Source: Entamoeba invadens IP1
Taxonomy: Eukaryota; Evosea; Mastigamoebida; Endamoebidae
Reading direction: 5' to 3'
Length of the DNA: 37,160 nt
NCBI RefSeq assembly: GCF_000330505.1
Contig: NW_004443681.1
Span: 1-37,160, forward strand
Made by a program: the position numbers and the translations under genes. Shown here piece after piece: positions 21,326 to 31,725 of the stretch; the stretch's first letter is position 1, and each line of letters starts with the position of its first letter. The notes under the pieces are model-generated. The model ran no database searches and was not told the origin of the DNA. It saw only the letters and a program-made list of their open reading frames with translations.

Positions 21326-22872
21326 TTAATAATAGAAAAAGGTTTGCGACAAAAAATAAGACTTTAAACCGCAGTTATTTTTCGGGTTTTCTGGGTTTTT
21401 TGGCTTGACTTTGTTTCCTGGTGTTGGTGAGTTTCTCACATTGAAAATGTTTTTCCTGTCTTCATAATTTTCGAGAGCAACTCTGGTCGCTCCAACAACT
21501 TTAGGTTCTGCAGCAATACCCAAGAATTTGCATACTTCTCTTGCCCCATTCATGTCACTTTTACCACCCCCGTTATGTAATCTGAAATATTGTAATTTGG
21601 CGACTTCTTTTGTATTTCCTGAAGCTCGTTTTCACTTGGAGTGTGTGGCACAAATGATATTCCTGCTTGTTTAAAAGAGCTCGTGACATTGTCTCCATTT
21701 GCCACACAATCCCAGGAATAGATTAGCTCTCTAATTTTTTCCTCTTCAGACATGTTAATATATTTTTTTTCATTGCTTGTTAGAACTCTGGGGAATCAAT
21801 TTGAAGCAATTTACCACTTTTTTCAACATTTTTCCTTCTTTTTTTAATAAAGTGAATTTGTGGCAAAGACAGTTGTTTTTGTCCCACAAAAATTTCTTTT
21901 GGTTCCCGAATATTCCCAAGTCAATTGGTTGACATAAATGGGAACTGTGGGGACCTCCTTAATCATTTCTACATGATTTTCCAAAAATAAATTTTGAATT
22001 TTTTCAGAAAAATAACCTGAAACCCCATCAAGTATCAGGAAAGCTTTCATATCGGCAAGCACACCCATTTGTTCTCTTTTTGCCTTAATTGTCGGGAAGA
22101 ACACCTTTTTTAACCAGAGGGTGTATAATTCAGTATTCAAAACACCTGATTTTAGTGTCCTTATTAAATCCCGAATTTTGAGGTATATAATAGCAACATT
22201 TTCCAGAGAAAGTCTTTTTGTTACCACAAGTGGAATCATTTTGGTTCCATCGAGGCATCCACAACACAAAAGACTTGTTCTGGAACTTTCTCTTTCAACT
22301 TCATTAAACACATCTTGTCCTCTAGAAACTTCTGCATAGACAATTTTTGAATGAGAATCGACCCATTAGTCGAATCCAACTTCATCGAGGTTAAAAATAA
22401 GCTCAAAATGGCACCCATCAAATTTCTTTTTCAATTCGGTGTAATATTGCAAAATTGACTCGGGTGTAACTTCTGCCCGTTTTGCTTCCATAACTGGTGC
22501 AACATCTGGAATATGGGGTCATAATTTTGTGCAATTGCTTGGACCCAATATTTTTGTCGAAATTTTCGTGAATAAAAAAACTTGCTTCTTCACATGTTGC
22601 TTTTTTGTCTTACTATCTTTTATTGCGTTTTGTATCGCAATAATTTCTTCATCATTTAGTAGTCTTTTGCGTCCTTTTTCGGTTTTTTACCATTTTTATT
22701 TTGTTATTTATTTTGTCGATTTGACAATGAACACTTTTTCTTTCGAAAGTCCCGAAAAAATAGTCAAGTGCAATGGGAAAAGACAATTTTTTTCTTTTAA
22801 TATTTTTGAAACATTTTCTGGCAATTCCTTTAAACAATAACGTACTTGTTGACGGAAAGAATCAAATGCCAT
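21326..22872 (-). pseudogene. second pogo-type (DDE_1) transposase, decayed
   Basis: Reading from a minus-strand ATG (22872-22870, MAFDSFRQQVRYCLKELPEN), a helix-turn-helix region appears around RKRLLNDEEIIAIQNAIKDS. The DDE core follows: FNLDEVGFD with the first Asp (about 22385), a RTSLLCCGCLDGTKMIPLVV strand (about 22250), and AFLILDGVSGYFSEKIQNL with the second Asp (about 22030). After a frameshift comes QPIDLGIFG with the third Asp (about 21915). The tail includes MSEEEKIRELIYSWDC and SSFKQAGI (21750-21655), typical of pogo-family C-termini, and a final Pro-, Lys- and Asn-rich stretch. Several stops and shifts break it. It differs clearly from the transposase at 3082-5113 and belongs to a separate subfamily. 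It is antisense to the motif array of its element. Confidence 0.82.
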
Positions 22873-24175
22873 GGATTTAACTTTGATCTCAAGATTATTA
22901 AAAAAATAATCATATCTAGGATTTCTTTTAAATAATCAATCACATTAATATACTGTGGTATTAAAGGTTTTTTCATTGTGTTCACTAAACTTTGCATTTT
23001 TTATCTTGTGTTTTATACACATGTTTAACTTTCGGAGGTTTTGATATCATTGGGTTATGAGACATTGATGAAAAATAAAGATTGTTATAAACACTCAATT
23101 ATTAAACGTGTATTTTTGATTTTATTTGAAACTTTAGAATATATTTCAACAAAAATAGTTGTGTTAATTATTGATTGTTGTTTTTAACAATTAAATTGAT
23201 TTTGTTAATTATTATGTGATTGTTTAAATAATTTTGGTGTTATTTTGATTATTTTGCTTTGATGGATTTGTTTTTTTTATTTTGCGATGAAATTTTATCG
23301 CATTGTTGTTTAGTTTTTTTTTACAAAGTTTATGTTTTTTATAAAAATAAAATATTAAAAATTATAATAATAAATAACTTTATTTTTAAACATTATTTTT
23401 GAATGATTTATTTTAATATTTAAATTACTAATTATTTCTTTAAATAAACTTGCCCAAAATGGTTAAAAACAGTTATTTGGAATAATTTAATAATATTTTT
23501 ATTATAAATTATTAAATATTTATTCTATATAGTATTATGAATAGTTTTTGAAATAAATTATTATTATATCATAATAGAATCACATTTATAAATTTTTGTT
23601 TGTTTTTATAAACCATGTTATATTATTAATAGCTATTGTTTAAATTATACAAACTAAATTATTAAAATATAAAATCATGATAGTTTATCAATGATTTAAT
23701 TTATATAACACATAACGAACACTTCATTTTGTATTTATTTGGCTTCGTGTTAAGTTAGTGCCTTAGCGACTGCAAGGTTTACTGATAAGAGTTTGCACAT
23801 ATTAAGTTATCAAATTTTTATTTTTTTTTTCGAGACATTTTTTATGATTTAATAGTATTTTTATTAACTACAATAGTTATTTGTTTTTTGATTATCAACA
23901 ATTGGTCTAAAAACCCAAAATATAGCGTGATATATATGATAATATAACACTTAAAATCTATATTAATACACAAGATACTCTTATAATAAATAATCTTTTA
24001 TTTTTATAATAATGGTATTTCAAAGACTTGCCTGAGCGCTCTTCAGTTGTGTTTGCATTGACTGTTTGTGCATTGAATTACGTATTAAGTATCAATTAAG
24101 TCATTTTTTTCAACACTTAACTAGAATTTTTTATTAAAATGCACTTTTGGGCAAGTCTTTATTATGGCGGAAAAA
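22873..24175. other. central non-coding part of the 5.1 kb element
   Basis: No supportable gene. It is long A+T-rich sequence with a small less A+T-rich patch at about 23745-23800 and another at about 24010-24080; neither gives an extended frame. Confidence 0.4.
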
Positions 24176-24671
24176 ACCGATGTTTTACCATTTTATATAA
24201 AGTTTTGCTTAAAATTAAACATTATTTGCGTTTTGCCGAGTTGAAATTTAAAAAATATAAACATTTCTTAAAACCGATGTTGACCTTTTTATTACCAAAC
24301 TCAAATCAATCAACACTAAATTCTGAACAAAAATAATAAAATGCCATTAAAAATACAAAAAATAATTGAGTTTTTTCACGGCATACAAATAGTATTTTAC
24401 TAACTTAACATGAAAAAACACGATTTTTATTGTTTTATTAACCACCAAGATTTGGTTGCCTCCATTTCAGATAACCCACTCTATTTTCCCCGTCTTTTTA
24501 TTTTTTCCCATGAACGGCACCAAAAACCGATGTTTGACCAAGTTCTTTATAAACAACCATTAAACTTTGACCATAAATGATATTTGCCACAAAAGGTTGA
24601 GGTTTTGTTCAAAAAATTTAAAAAACAGGGAAAAAACAAATGGACACATGAAACGGAATATTACCGATGTT
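24176..24671 (+). repeat. iterated ACCGATGTT motifs inside the 5.1 kb element
   Basis: ACCGATGTT occurs at 24176, 24273, 24536 and 24663, always in the orientation of the left terminus. It is the core of both terminal repeats (20425 plus, 25490 minus). Near three of these plus-strand copies (20425, 24176 and 24536) a TATAAAG or TTATAAA word follows. Such arrays are commonly transposase-binding sites; here that is inferred. Confidence 0.75.
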
Positions 24672-24763
24672 CGATGTTTCTAATTAAAAAATCGTTTTAT
24701 TTTGTTTTTTTCTCCAGTTTTTTGATTTTGCTTCGATTTTTGAAAAAAGTTTCAAAAAATTAA

Positions 24764-25030
24764 TTGATTATAAAAAGGAGCTCTGTATTTCATTTGTTTG
24801 ACAGGGACTCAAAAAAGGGCTGGGAATGGATGCACTCAACTTTGTGTGGTGTAGCTTTTGAAAGAACGTTTTTCAAGTTTGGCCGTGGACTGCATTTCTG
24901 ATTGAATGAGGAATCGATCAAGAGGGGGTGTGAAATAAAGGTGCAGTCGGTCTTTGATCAAAGAAATGAAAAGTTGTTAGGTTTAAAGAGTGTGAATATT
25001 GATAAGTTTATTAAGTTGTTTGATATGTAA
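24764..25030 (+). pseudogene. unidentified coding remnant inside the 5.1 kb element
   Basis: This is an 88-codon open frame with no ATG at its head and a single internal TGA at 24899-24901. It ends at TAA (25028-25030). The product looks protein-like, not spacer-like: GWEWMHSTLCGVAFERTFFK, then after the stop NEESIKRGCEIKVQSVFDQR and a closing NIDKFIKLFDM. It is markedly richer in G than the rest of the element and lies on the opposite strand to the transposase. It could be a second element gene or captured host sequence. A block within it (24921-24961) is imperfectly repeated at 25099-25142. I do not recognise the family. Confidence 0.4.
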
Positions 25031-25472
25031 TTGATTAGATAGTGGAGTTTGTGTTTTATGAACGATAAATAGAATGTAAAAAATTAAAAGTTAAAGTTAA
25101 GGGGTGTGAAAAAAAGTACACTGACCGGGTTTTGATTAAAAGTTTTTGTATTTATGCTAAAAAGAAAAAATAATATTGAAAACATTAATCAACTTTTAAA
25201 ATCTTTTTATTGTTTTTTAGCCAATTTTTATATTTTTCTTGTTTCAAAGAACAGTTTAGAAGTCGTTATTTTATGCTTCCCTATTGTCTTTCAGCAAATT
25301 CAACATTATCTTTACAAGAAAAAATAATGTATAATCTCAAAAATGATTTTTGGCATTTCGAAAAAAGAAATTAAGTTATGTTAACATTGTTTTTTGAATC
25401 AAATTGAGGAAAAGTGGAAAAATAAATTATACAACTAACTATAAAAGTGTTATTAAATTACTATTATTTTGG

Positions 25473-25511
25473 CAAAATCGCTTTTTTCCAACATCGGTTT
25501 TTCTGCCCCTT
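25473..25511 (-). repeat. right terminal inverted repeat of the 5.1 kb element
   Basis: Read on the minus strand it starts AAGGGGCAGAAAAACCGATG and continues TTGGAAAAAAGCGATTTTG, matching the left end. TA follows immediately on the plus strand. Confidence 0.85.
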
Positions 25512-25639
25512 TACTTACAAAAATTCATCAAGAATGTTATTAAATGTGGTTGTTTTGAAAGAAAATATGATAATTTTGGTGAAATATATTATATATATAA
25601 TATAAAATAAAAACATAAAAATAAAGACAAAAATACATA

Positions 25640-25888
25640 CAGTCAAAGGCGTCTATTTGTCGCAATCTTATTTGTCGAACGGTATATTTTATACACACAA
25701 CTGGCCAATCATTTGGGTTTACGACAATTTAATATTTTGTTCTCGAATCTGTTCTTTTTGTTGATTTAAGACCAATTTTTTTAAAAAATAAAATTTTATA
25801 TTAAAACGAACTTTCTAATAATTCTCTCAAATTTAACAAACAAATTGTTTTTTGTGCAAAGATCTCGACAAATAGACCCTTTTCACTG
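25640..25888. mobile_element. 249 bp MITE, Tc1/mariner/pogo type
   Basis: It begins CAGTCAAAGGCGTCTATTTG and, on the minus strand from 25888, CAGTGAAAAGGGTCTATTTG, both followed by TCG. TA flanks each end (25638-25639 and 25889-25890). TATTTGTCG is repeated inside the left end at 25653 and 25670. There is no coding capacity, so it depends on a transposase made elsewhere. The termini do not match either pogo element in this window. Confidence 0.85.
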
Positions 25889-25921
25889 TACTTAAAATTG
25901 AAGATTAATAAAAATAAAAAA

Positions 25922-26674
25922 ATGAGCAGTAGAAGTCCTCAGTGTCGTATTGATGTATCACAACGTGATATGAAATGCAATGAAAAAATAATTTACGACT
26001 TGAATAACACTGACACAAAATATGAAAAGTGTATCTGTGATCCACTTAAAACTATTGAAAGTGTTTAAATTACTTCCGATAAACAGTACATTTCTGTTAA
26101 TAAGACACAAAAATCAATGGATTGCAAAGAAAATGGTGATAATAAAACGAAAACATGTGATGTTTTTGATGGTATTATTGGTATGACATACCAACTGTTA
26201 GGTGAAACCCAAACAATCGGTTCAATTGCCTAAAATCTTCAAAACATTTTTATTACAACAAACACAAACACTATTAAGGAAAAAACGTTCAGAAATATCA
26301 AAAAAGTAAATTTTTACAACTTTTGCAAGTGTAATTCGAAATAAAGTCAATTTGGGTGTTTCTCAAACTGTTGCGGTATCTGAAATTTCAGATTTATTTG
26401 TTTAAATAAATCTAAAATTTAAATATCTCTCTATAATTAAAAAAAGGTACAGATAATGATTGAAACCAAAATTCATTTAAGTCACTCAACTTGTTTCAAA
26501 ATGGTAAATTTGTTAAATGTAAAAGAATGTAATGAAATAGTTTATTTGTTTCAAAGTTGTGTGTGTTATGGAATGGCATTGGACTTTACACACAAGTCTT
26601 GGACGGAAATTATAAGATTAATTTGTCGTTTTAGTATGGAAAATTGTGTTATTGTACAGAATTGTTATTGGTAA
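25922..26674 (+). pseudogene. unidentified gene, probably decayed, with possible introns
   Basis: From an ATG at 25922 the frame reads MSSRSPQCRIDVSQRDMKCN and on to a TAA (26066). It continues in the same frame to a second TAA (26231), then shifts near 26305 into a segment VNLGVSQTVAVSEISDLF. A 47-base stretch from 26400 (GTTTAA) to 26446 (AAAAAG) looks like an intron: removing it joins DLF to VQIMIETKIHL and a further 70-residue block containing VKECNEIVYLFQSCVCYG, ending at 26674. The first stop could also lie in a 42-base GTTTAA-AAG intron starting at 26063. The composition is Cys-, Lys- and Asn-rich. The second stop and the shift remain unexplained, so I call it a pseudogene. I do not recognise the family. 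Confidence 0.45.
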
Positions 26675-27110
26675 AATTTTCGAAAAAAACTACTGCTGAA
26701 AATATAGTAAAATGGTTGATAGATTTTTCCAATTATTTTTATTAAATATTTATATTTTGCATATAAACTTTGAATTATTATAAATTAATTATAAATATTT
26801 CAATAATAATATATATCATTATTCATTATAATTATTTTCAATTTGTAACTAGAAACATTAACATTTTTTCATATTCTCAATAATATATATTATTCATTAT
26901 CAGAATTTCAATTTAGTTATTAAACAATTCTATTTATAGAACACTAAAAGTCCCTGTCATGGCTGTATGAAATGTATGTTTTTTATTTACTCTTTTTTCA
27001 AATAATTTTACCTATAAAAATTATTTAATTAATATTATTGATTAATTAATTAATATTTATAATTTATTATTATTCAAATTAATATTTAATATAAATTAAG
27101 TATACAATTA
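26675..27110. other. A+T-rich spacer
   Basis: Very A+T-rich sequence with overlapping short TATAAT-like palindromes up to the left end of the next MITE. I see no gene. Confidence 0.5.
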
Positions 27111-27365
27111 CAGTCATGCGAAAAAGCTGTCGCGTTTGGAAAAACCTGTCTCGGGGGGTAATGAACTATTCTAGTACTATAAACAAATGATCTGAAATAG
27201 AAAATGTTATTTGGAAATGCCGAATATTTTTATTCGATTTTTGTGAAATGACCCTGCAAATAAATCGAATAGAAGCTATACTGTATAGTAAGTAATTATA
27301 AATTTACTATAAAATATTTTTTCAAGACAGGTTTTTCCAAACTCGACAGCTTTTTCGCATGACTG
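27111..27365. mobile_element. 255 bp MITE with 41 bp near-perfect inverted repeats
   Basis: Both ends start CAGTCATGCGAAAAAGCTGT and match for 41 bp with a single mismatch (C against A at position 24 from the end). TA flanks each end at 27109-27110 and 27366-27367, as for Tc1/mariner elements. The interior is non-coding. The near-identity of the ends suggests recent movement. The termini do not match the pogo elements in this window, so its transposase is elsewhere. Confidence 0.92.
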
Positions 27366-27416
27366 TAGTTTCACAATAATTCAAAAAACATAAACTATAA
27401 ACTAAAAAATAAAGTA

Positions 27417-27710
27417 ATGGCAATCGCTTCTTTTGAGTTCATCCACCGAGATGAAGTCGATGGATTCCTCAACCACGAAAAGGTTTTTCCAGTTGCAGAA
27501 GCACTACAACCAGTGGAAATAGCAGAAAGAAGATCTGGATAGAATATATCCAGTTTTTTTTCCAGCAAAAAAAAATCAACAAAAATGAGTGACTTCCTAA
27601 GGTTAAAATTGGCAAACTATGTTTCCATTTTCCAACGCAAAAGTTGTCCTGGAATCACGGTCTCCAAAACTGGGGGAGGTCGAACACTTAGGTTTTCCAA
27701 AATTCGATAA
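27417..27710 (+). pseudogene. unidentified 97-codon gene with one in-frame stop
   Basis: An ATG at 27417 opens a frame with ordinary, not A+T-forced, codons: MAIASFEFIHRDEVDGFLNH, on to a TAG at 27540-27542. The same frame then continues (FSSKKKSTKMSDFLRLKLAN) to a TAA at 27708-27710. The single stop with otherwise clean coding suggests a recent break or a start at the second ATG (27585). The product would be small, charged and soluble, with no membrane helix or signal. It starts only 52 bp past the MITE, which may now sit in its promoter. I do not recognise the family. Confidence 0.45.
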
Positions 27711-29788
27711 AACTTGGTTTATTTTTTAATAATTATTATTAAGAAATTAATTTTAATTACTTTTTTTTCTCTATTTTTTCGGGGAAAACAAAAAAGAGTA
27801 TAAAGATTATGGAAAATTGTAAACGAATAAAAAAATGGCAAAATAACAAGCAATTTGAGGCATAATAATAATTTGGTAAATAATTAAAAAAAATTACATT
27901 TTACAATGGGAAAAACGAGAGAATGGACAAAACCTATAAAAAATTACCATTTTTTAAGTGAAATTTAATACTATATTTTTAAGTAAATATACTATACAAT
28001 ATTTTGTTTGATATGGCCATTATTATACTAATATTTTGGGATTTGATCAATTACAAATGAGAAATAATCTATGATTCCAAAACAGACATAATATGGTGAT
28101 TAATATTTTGTTTTGTCACAACAACACGATTAGAAATAAATGTGCTTTTTTCAAAATAATCTTTGGTAAATTAAACGCTTTTTAATAATTATTACATTTT
28201 TGAATTGGTGTTTTTGTTTTTTGTCCCATAAAGTCAGTAATGTTGGTATTGTCTTGTGAATTGTAAAGAAGAAAACCATCTATCAAACATTTTTTGGGAA
28301 ATAATTTAAACGATTATTTTTGTAAAAATGTTTTACAAAAATAATGATATCATATGAGTGCATTTTAAGTAACTTCTTAATGGAGTAAAAAATAGTTATT
28401 TCATCATTGAACAATTGTTTTGTTTTTCGGGTTCAATAGGATATAAAACAATATGGTATTTTTTAAATACAAAATCGGGAATAATCAATTACCAACCAAT
28501 GCCATACAATACACAAAAATGATACTTGTTTGTTTCAATAAAGTTGAAATGTAACAATAAATGCCTTTTTGGATAAACAAACACGCATTTATATTTAAAT
28601 TAATATGATTTGGACTTTAATATAATTCGATTAATCATAGTCAAATACTTTTATTAATATATTATAGTTAAATAATATATAAACCCATAATTTTTTGAAA
28701 ATCAATGGTAATTCAATTTAAAAGTATGAAAAAATATTAAAGAGTAATTGAATTGTGCTTATGGTGGGTTTGGTTTGAATTGTTTTCAAAATTATAATTA
28801 TAACAATAATTATAATATGTTAATCAATAATAATAATTTCGATTTGTGTTAAATAAAATGAACTTATAACAATTTACACAATAAAACATTAAAAGTTATA
28901 GTTATCAATTCCATTTATTTTAATACTTTTAAACTATCTTTGTTTCATATTTATTCACAATTTGAATTTGTTGTGTTTTTCCCCAATTTTTAAGTCGAAC
29001 AATCTTATTATAATAAATGTTTTAATTCTATTTTTTAACACTGCCCGATTCCCTTCATCAATTTTGTTGTTTTTTATTTTTAGTTTTCATACAAATAACA
29101 TTCCCCCCAAATATTTTGTTATCAAATAATCAACATTTTGCTTTGCTCTCTTTTTTACTAAACCAAAAAATTGTGTTATGAAAAAGAAAATCATTAAAAA
29201 AATTTTTTTTTCTTTTGTCTCTTGTTTTTATTTGTTTTTTGTTTTCTCGACGATTTTGAGAAAATAAACCCTAAATCTATGTGTTCGGTCCCCATTAAAC
29301 TGGAAACCGTGAATCAACATTAAATTATTTAATAATTTGAAAAAAATATTTATATATTATAACTTTATTATCATCATTTAAAATTTTAAACAATTTTATA
29401 TTCATTATATTCAATGGAGACAAAAATCCCATTAAAAAAATCTCTTCATCTCTATTCCACAAATGAAGTGTCTCAATGTTTTGAAAGTACCTAATTGTTG
29501 TGTAATTTAACGGAATCGGGTTAAAGTGAAACTTCTACATAATGCCTCTAAATTTCTTTCATACTAATTTCAAGTTAAAAAAGTTTTTGATTGTCTCAAA
29601 GTAAATCAAGACCATCATTTAGTGATACCCAGAAAATTGAATCATTTTATGTGTTTTTTATTATTTATTATGCGTTTAAATACTTCAATAATGTGGTGAA
29701 TTCTTAATTATACCATTTCCTCTTTGAAACAAGAAGAAAATCAACCCAATCAATATAAAATAAATTCAAAGCATCTTTGTTGAAATGA
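27711..29788. other. long A+T-rich intergenic region
   Basis: No gene, RNA or element was identified over about 2 kb. It contains the perfect hairpin listed at 28313-28345 and many short T-runs. Confidence 0.45.
28313..28345. repeat. perfect hairpin, 15 bp stem
   Basis: ATTATTTTTGTAAAA, a three-base atg spacer, then its exact reverse complement. No gene is adjacent, so a terminator role is not supported. Confidence 0.6.
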
Positions 29789-29956
29789 GTGTTTTGTACA
29801 ACTAATGGATGTATTGTGATGCAGGGGTGTCGTTCTGTAGTTTGTAAATTGCTTAGAAAAGAAAAAACTCAAAACTCTCATTTAAAAAGAGGAACTTTTA
29901 AAGATCAGAAAAATTTTACTGGACACCCACACGTCACATTATTGTTTATGCCATAG
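29789..29956 (+). pseudogene. possible zinc-finger fragment of a MULE
   Basis: A 55-codon open stretch without ATG reads CIVMQGCRSVVCKLLRKEK and later GHPHVTLL, giving a C-x3-C-x4-C cluster and an H-x-H pair. This loosely resembles the FLYWCH-like finger of the two MULEs in the window. Spacing differs and the evidence is weak; it may be chance. Confidence 0.2.
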
Positions 29957-31725
29957 AATGAATGTTGGTGAGTTTTTTAGTTGGACCACTATAGATGAAA
30001 ATTGTTTTGGCATTATCATAATTCATTTCAAATGATGTAACAATAAATCGGTGGAATTTCTTTTGGGCAATAAAAGGAAGGCAAAAGAGTAAGGTAAAAA
30101 GATCAAGTTCAGATTCCCACATTAAGTAATACAAGATTGTTTTACCATGCCTCAATTGTTGAAAAACTAATCAACAGTCATGTGAGTTTCGATGTTTTTT
30201 TTCATAAAATTGGGTTTATTTGATAAAATAAACGAGTTATTAATATCTGAATACTAAACAATACTAACAAATAAAAATAACACAATTAAAGAAATTGATT
30301 ATTTATTAATTATTCTAAATGAAAAAATCAAAACTTTTTGTGTAAATGACCCTCTTTTTCTCACATTTGCTGGTTTTTTCAATGATATTTTTCCGAGTCA
30401 AAAAAAATTTGTGACCAATTACAGGAAAAATTTGTATTTAAAAAAAACTATTCAAAGTTAAAGAGTATCTGCTTTATATAAATGATAGAATTATAAATGT
30501 GGTTAATGGAGATTTACATATTGAATTATAACACACGAACCAAAAAACATAAAAAACATTAAAACAATACAATATATGCAAGTAAAAAAGTCAATTTAAA
30601 GACGTTGGCAGCGATCTTCCTTATGAAAAACATTCGAATTTTTCGAGAACTGTAATTTAGTTGCATCATTTTCAAGTTGTCAAGTAAAGTTTTTTTGTGG
30701 GTTTTTATAATAAAAACATATTATTACAAACTTAATCATAGAGTTGGTGAGAAAAACAACGGCTTGATAATAATAACTATATTAAATTATATACAATTAT
30801 TTATTTGTTTCTATTTTTATTACAATTTAATTTCATATAACTATCGAACCAAACAAAAAATTCAATTTAAATATCGAGATGCCTTTATTTGGGGATAATT
30901 TGAATCAGTACATTATACTAATGTAAATTACAACCATAATTATTTTCATATGGTTAGACATGTTGACTTTACACCGAGATTGACTCAATTCATGCATAGA
31001 TTGAATGATTAGCAAGCCCCTTAAACGTAAAAAGTACATTTTACCAAATGACAATTCACCAAAAATGTTTTGGAAACTTCGGATGTTTTCTTAAATTATT
31101 AAAAATATTCTTTAAAACGATACTTTACAAAAAATAATTTATTTGTTTATTGAATATTCTATTTTTTAAAATAACAAGAATTGTTAGCTATTATTAATAA
31201 ATATCAAAAAATTAACAAAATAGTTTATTTTTATATTATATATACATTTAATTGTCTTTATTTACAACATTCCAAGTCACAAAACACTATAATATGACAG
31301 CAGTGTATATAAACAGTTGTATATAAAACCATTCATCTTGAAATTATCTTTATAATATATATCTTGTTTTTTTATAAATTAATTGTGTGTAAAACACACC
31401 AAATATGATATCCATAATTTGCAGAAAGTGTTCAAATCGTTTTTGTATAATCAATGATATACTATTTTAATTTTAATCTGTATAAAATAAACAATAATAC
31501 AATATAAAATGCTTAGAAAAACTAAATTTAATTTACATTTACAAAAAAACTATCTAAAAAATCATTATTTTGTTGTTTCTAAATACAAGCAAACAATCAT
31601 TAATTTTTGATATTTTTACAACAAAACGTTTAAAAATAAATTATACGTTAAATTAATTTATTCTTTTTTATTTTTTATTTTGTATTTATTCTTAAAAATA
31701 AAAAGAAAAATTGTTTGTAACAATT
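29957..31725. other. A+T-rich region upstream of the second MULE
   Basis: No supportable gene. Two short plus-strand coding-like scraps (about 30594-30659, and about 31010-31094 reading KPLKRKKYILPNDNSPKMFW) could be debris of transposon or host genes. No MULE terminal repeat was found by eye. Confidence 0.35.

Larger units (their letters stand above)
20412..25511. mobile_element. 5.1 kb inverted-repeat DNA element with a decayed pogo-type transposase
   Basis: The two ends are near-identical inverted repeats of about 39-40 bp (AAGGGGC, then AAAAACCGATGTTGGAAAAA). They are flanked by TA at 20410-20411 and 25512-25513. Inside is a minus-strand pogo-type transposase relic (21326-22872). The right half contains more plus-orientation ACCGATGTT motifs and a short unidentified coding remnant. 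The TA flanks and the enclosed DDE_1 transposase both point to the Tc1/mariner/pogo superfamily, though the termini do not start with CAGT. A TTAA-type (piggyBac) reading of the left flank is possible, but the right flank is TTAC. The transposase is far more decayed than the termini, so the ends may have been mobilised in trans or simply retained. Confidence 0.75.

Noticed and set aside
20407..25515. piggyBac-type TTAA target site for the 5.1 kb element
   Set aside because: The left flank reads TTAA but the right reads TTAC, and the enclosed transposase is pogo-type, so TA flanks fit better. Not fully excluded.
29946..30155. Minus-strand 69-codon frame with a hydrophobic start
   Set aside because: There is no recognisable motif, the surroundings are not coding-like, and the length is possible by chance.
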